From: Deltaproteobacteria bacterium
GTDB taxonomy: Bacteria > Bdellovibrionota_F > JAHFAK01
Assembly (NCBI GenBank): GCA_023250585.1
Contig: JAHFAK010000041.1
Coordinates: 3,668 to 17,025, forward strand
DNA length: 13,358 nt
Direction of reading: 5' to 3'
This document shows positions 13,238 through 13,358 of the stretch, piece by piece. A program made the translations under genes and the position numbers. The notes beneath the pieces were generated by a model, which was not told where the DNA came from, made no database searches, and was given only the letters and a program-made list of their open reading frames with translations. The first letter of the stretch is position 1, and each line of letters opens with the position of its first letter.

Positions 13238-13358
13238 TACGCTCTTCCTTGTACTTGAGGGTGAAATTCATCTACATCATTTTTAAAGACATACCGAGGT
13301 TGTTTATTGTGAATAAAAAAGTCGTGATCAATGATACATTGACTGAGATTCTTCATTG
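13237..13358 (-). CDS. 3' end (or short ORF) of an unidentified protein, partial
   Basis: On the minus strand a frame is open from the window edge to a TAG at 13239-13237. The 39 residues from an ATG at 13356 begin MKNLSQCIIDHDFFIHNKQP and end DEFHPQVQGRA. The ATG may be internal, since the frame is open to the edge. Composition (charged, aromatic, balanced) looks coding, but I recognise no family. It is convergent with pruA, and its stop codon abuts the inverted REP-like unit, so its natural C-terminus may have been altered by that element. Confidence 0.5.
   Translation of the reverse strand, partial: MKNLSQCIIDHDFFIHNKQPRYVFKNDVDEFHPQVQGRA

Noticed and set aside
13019-13271. Overlapping open frames on both strands through the repeat cluster
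   Set aside because: They arise from stop-free, GC-rich palindromic repeats and overlap pruA or its convergent neighbour; their peptides are repeats of the same motif, not a protein.

Overview
The window is AT-rich, gene-dense bacterial DNA. It appears to come from a Gram-negative-type bacterium: there are periplasmic proteins with signal peptides, a twin-arginine Rieske protein and a c-type multiheme cytochrome. It has a respiratory chain and a cobalamin-dependent (class II) ribonucleotide reductase, which works with or without oxygen. I cannot assign the phylum from the sequence; an uncultured lineage is plausible, but that is inference.

Layout. (1) Positions 1-236 hold what looks like the start of a gene leaving the window on the minus strand, with its promoter and an inverted repeat. 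(2) At 237-689 (+) is a hemerythrin-like diiron protein with a Cys-rich tail. (3) A tight minus-strand operon runs from 6155 down to 706: Rieske FeS protein, a cytochrome b6/subunit IV fusion, a membrane-anchored octaheme cytochrome of the hydroxylamine oxidoreductase (HAO) family, and class II ribonucleotide reductase nrdJ. The gaps are 1, 15 and 16 nt. (4) At 6384-7732 (+) is an AbiE-type type IV toxin-antitoxin pair with a consensus promoter embedded in palindromes. (5) On the minus strand, 10200-7814 holds a secreted protein of unknown function, a SurA-N-like secreted protein and the acetyltransferase RimI. The first gene may carry a frameshift near its end. (6) On the plus strand, 10237-13098 holds serS and pruA/rocA (P5C dehydrogenase), 18 nt apart. 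(7) At 13075-13237, between the convergent 3' ends of pruA and a partial minus-strand gene, is a GC-rich REP/BIME-like element. It contains two exact inverted copies of a 29-nt palindromic unit, a related truncated copy that forms the last codons of pruA, and two decayed copies.

How it fits together. The most notable system is the Rieske-cytochrome b-octaheme operon. It has no cytochrome c1 or f gene, so the HAO-like octaheme protein probably takes the place of the usual c-type subunit and links the quinone pool to hydroxylamine/nitrite-type nitrogen chemistry or to another multiheme reaction. The cytochrome b keeps the Cys used to bind an extra covalent heme (heme ci), has b6-type heme spacing, and fuses the b6 and subunit IV parts. 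The other notable items are the palindromic control region of the AbiE pair, the REP-like element that has reshaped gene ends, a perfect 10-bp tandem duplication of the pruA Shine-Dalgarno region, and the possible frameshift near 8910-8926.
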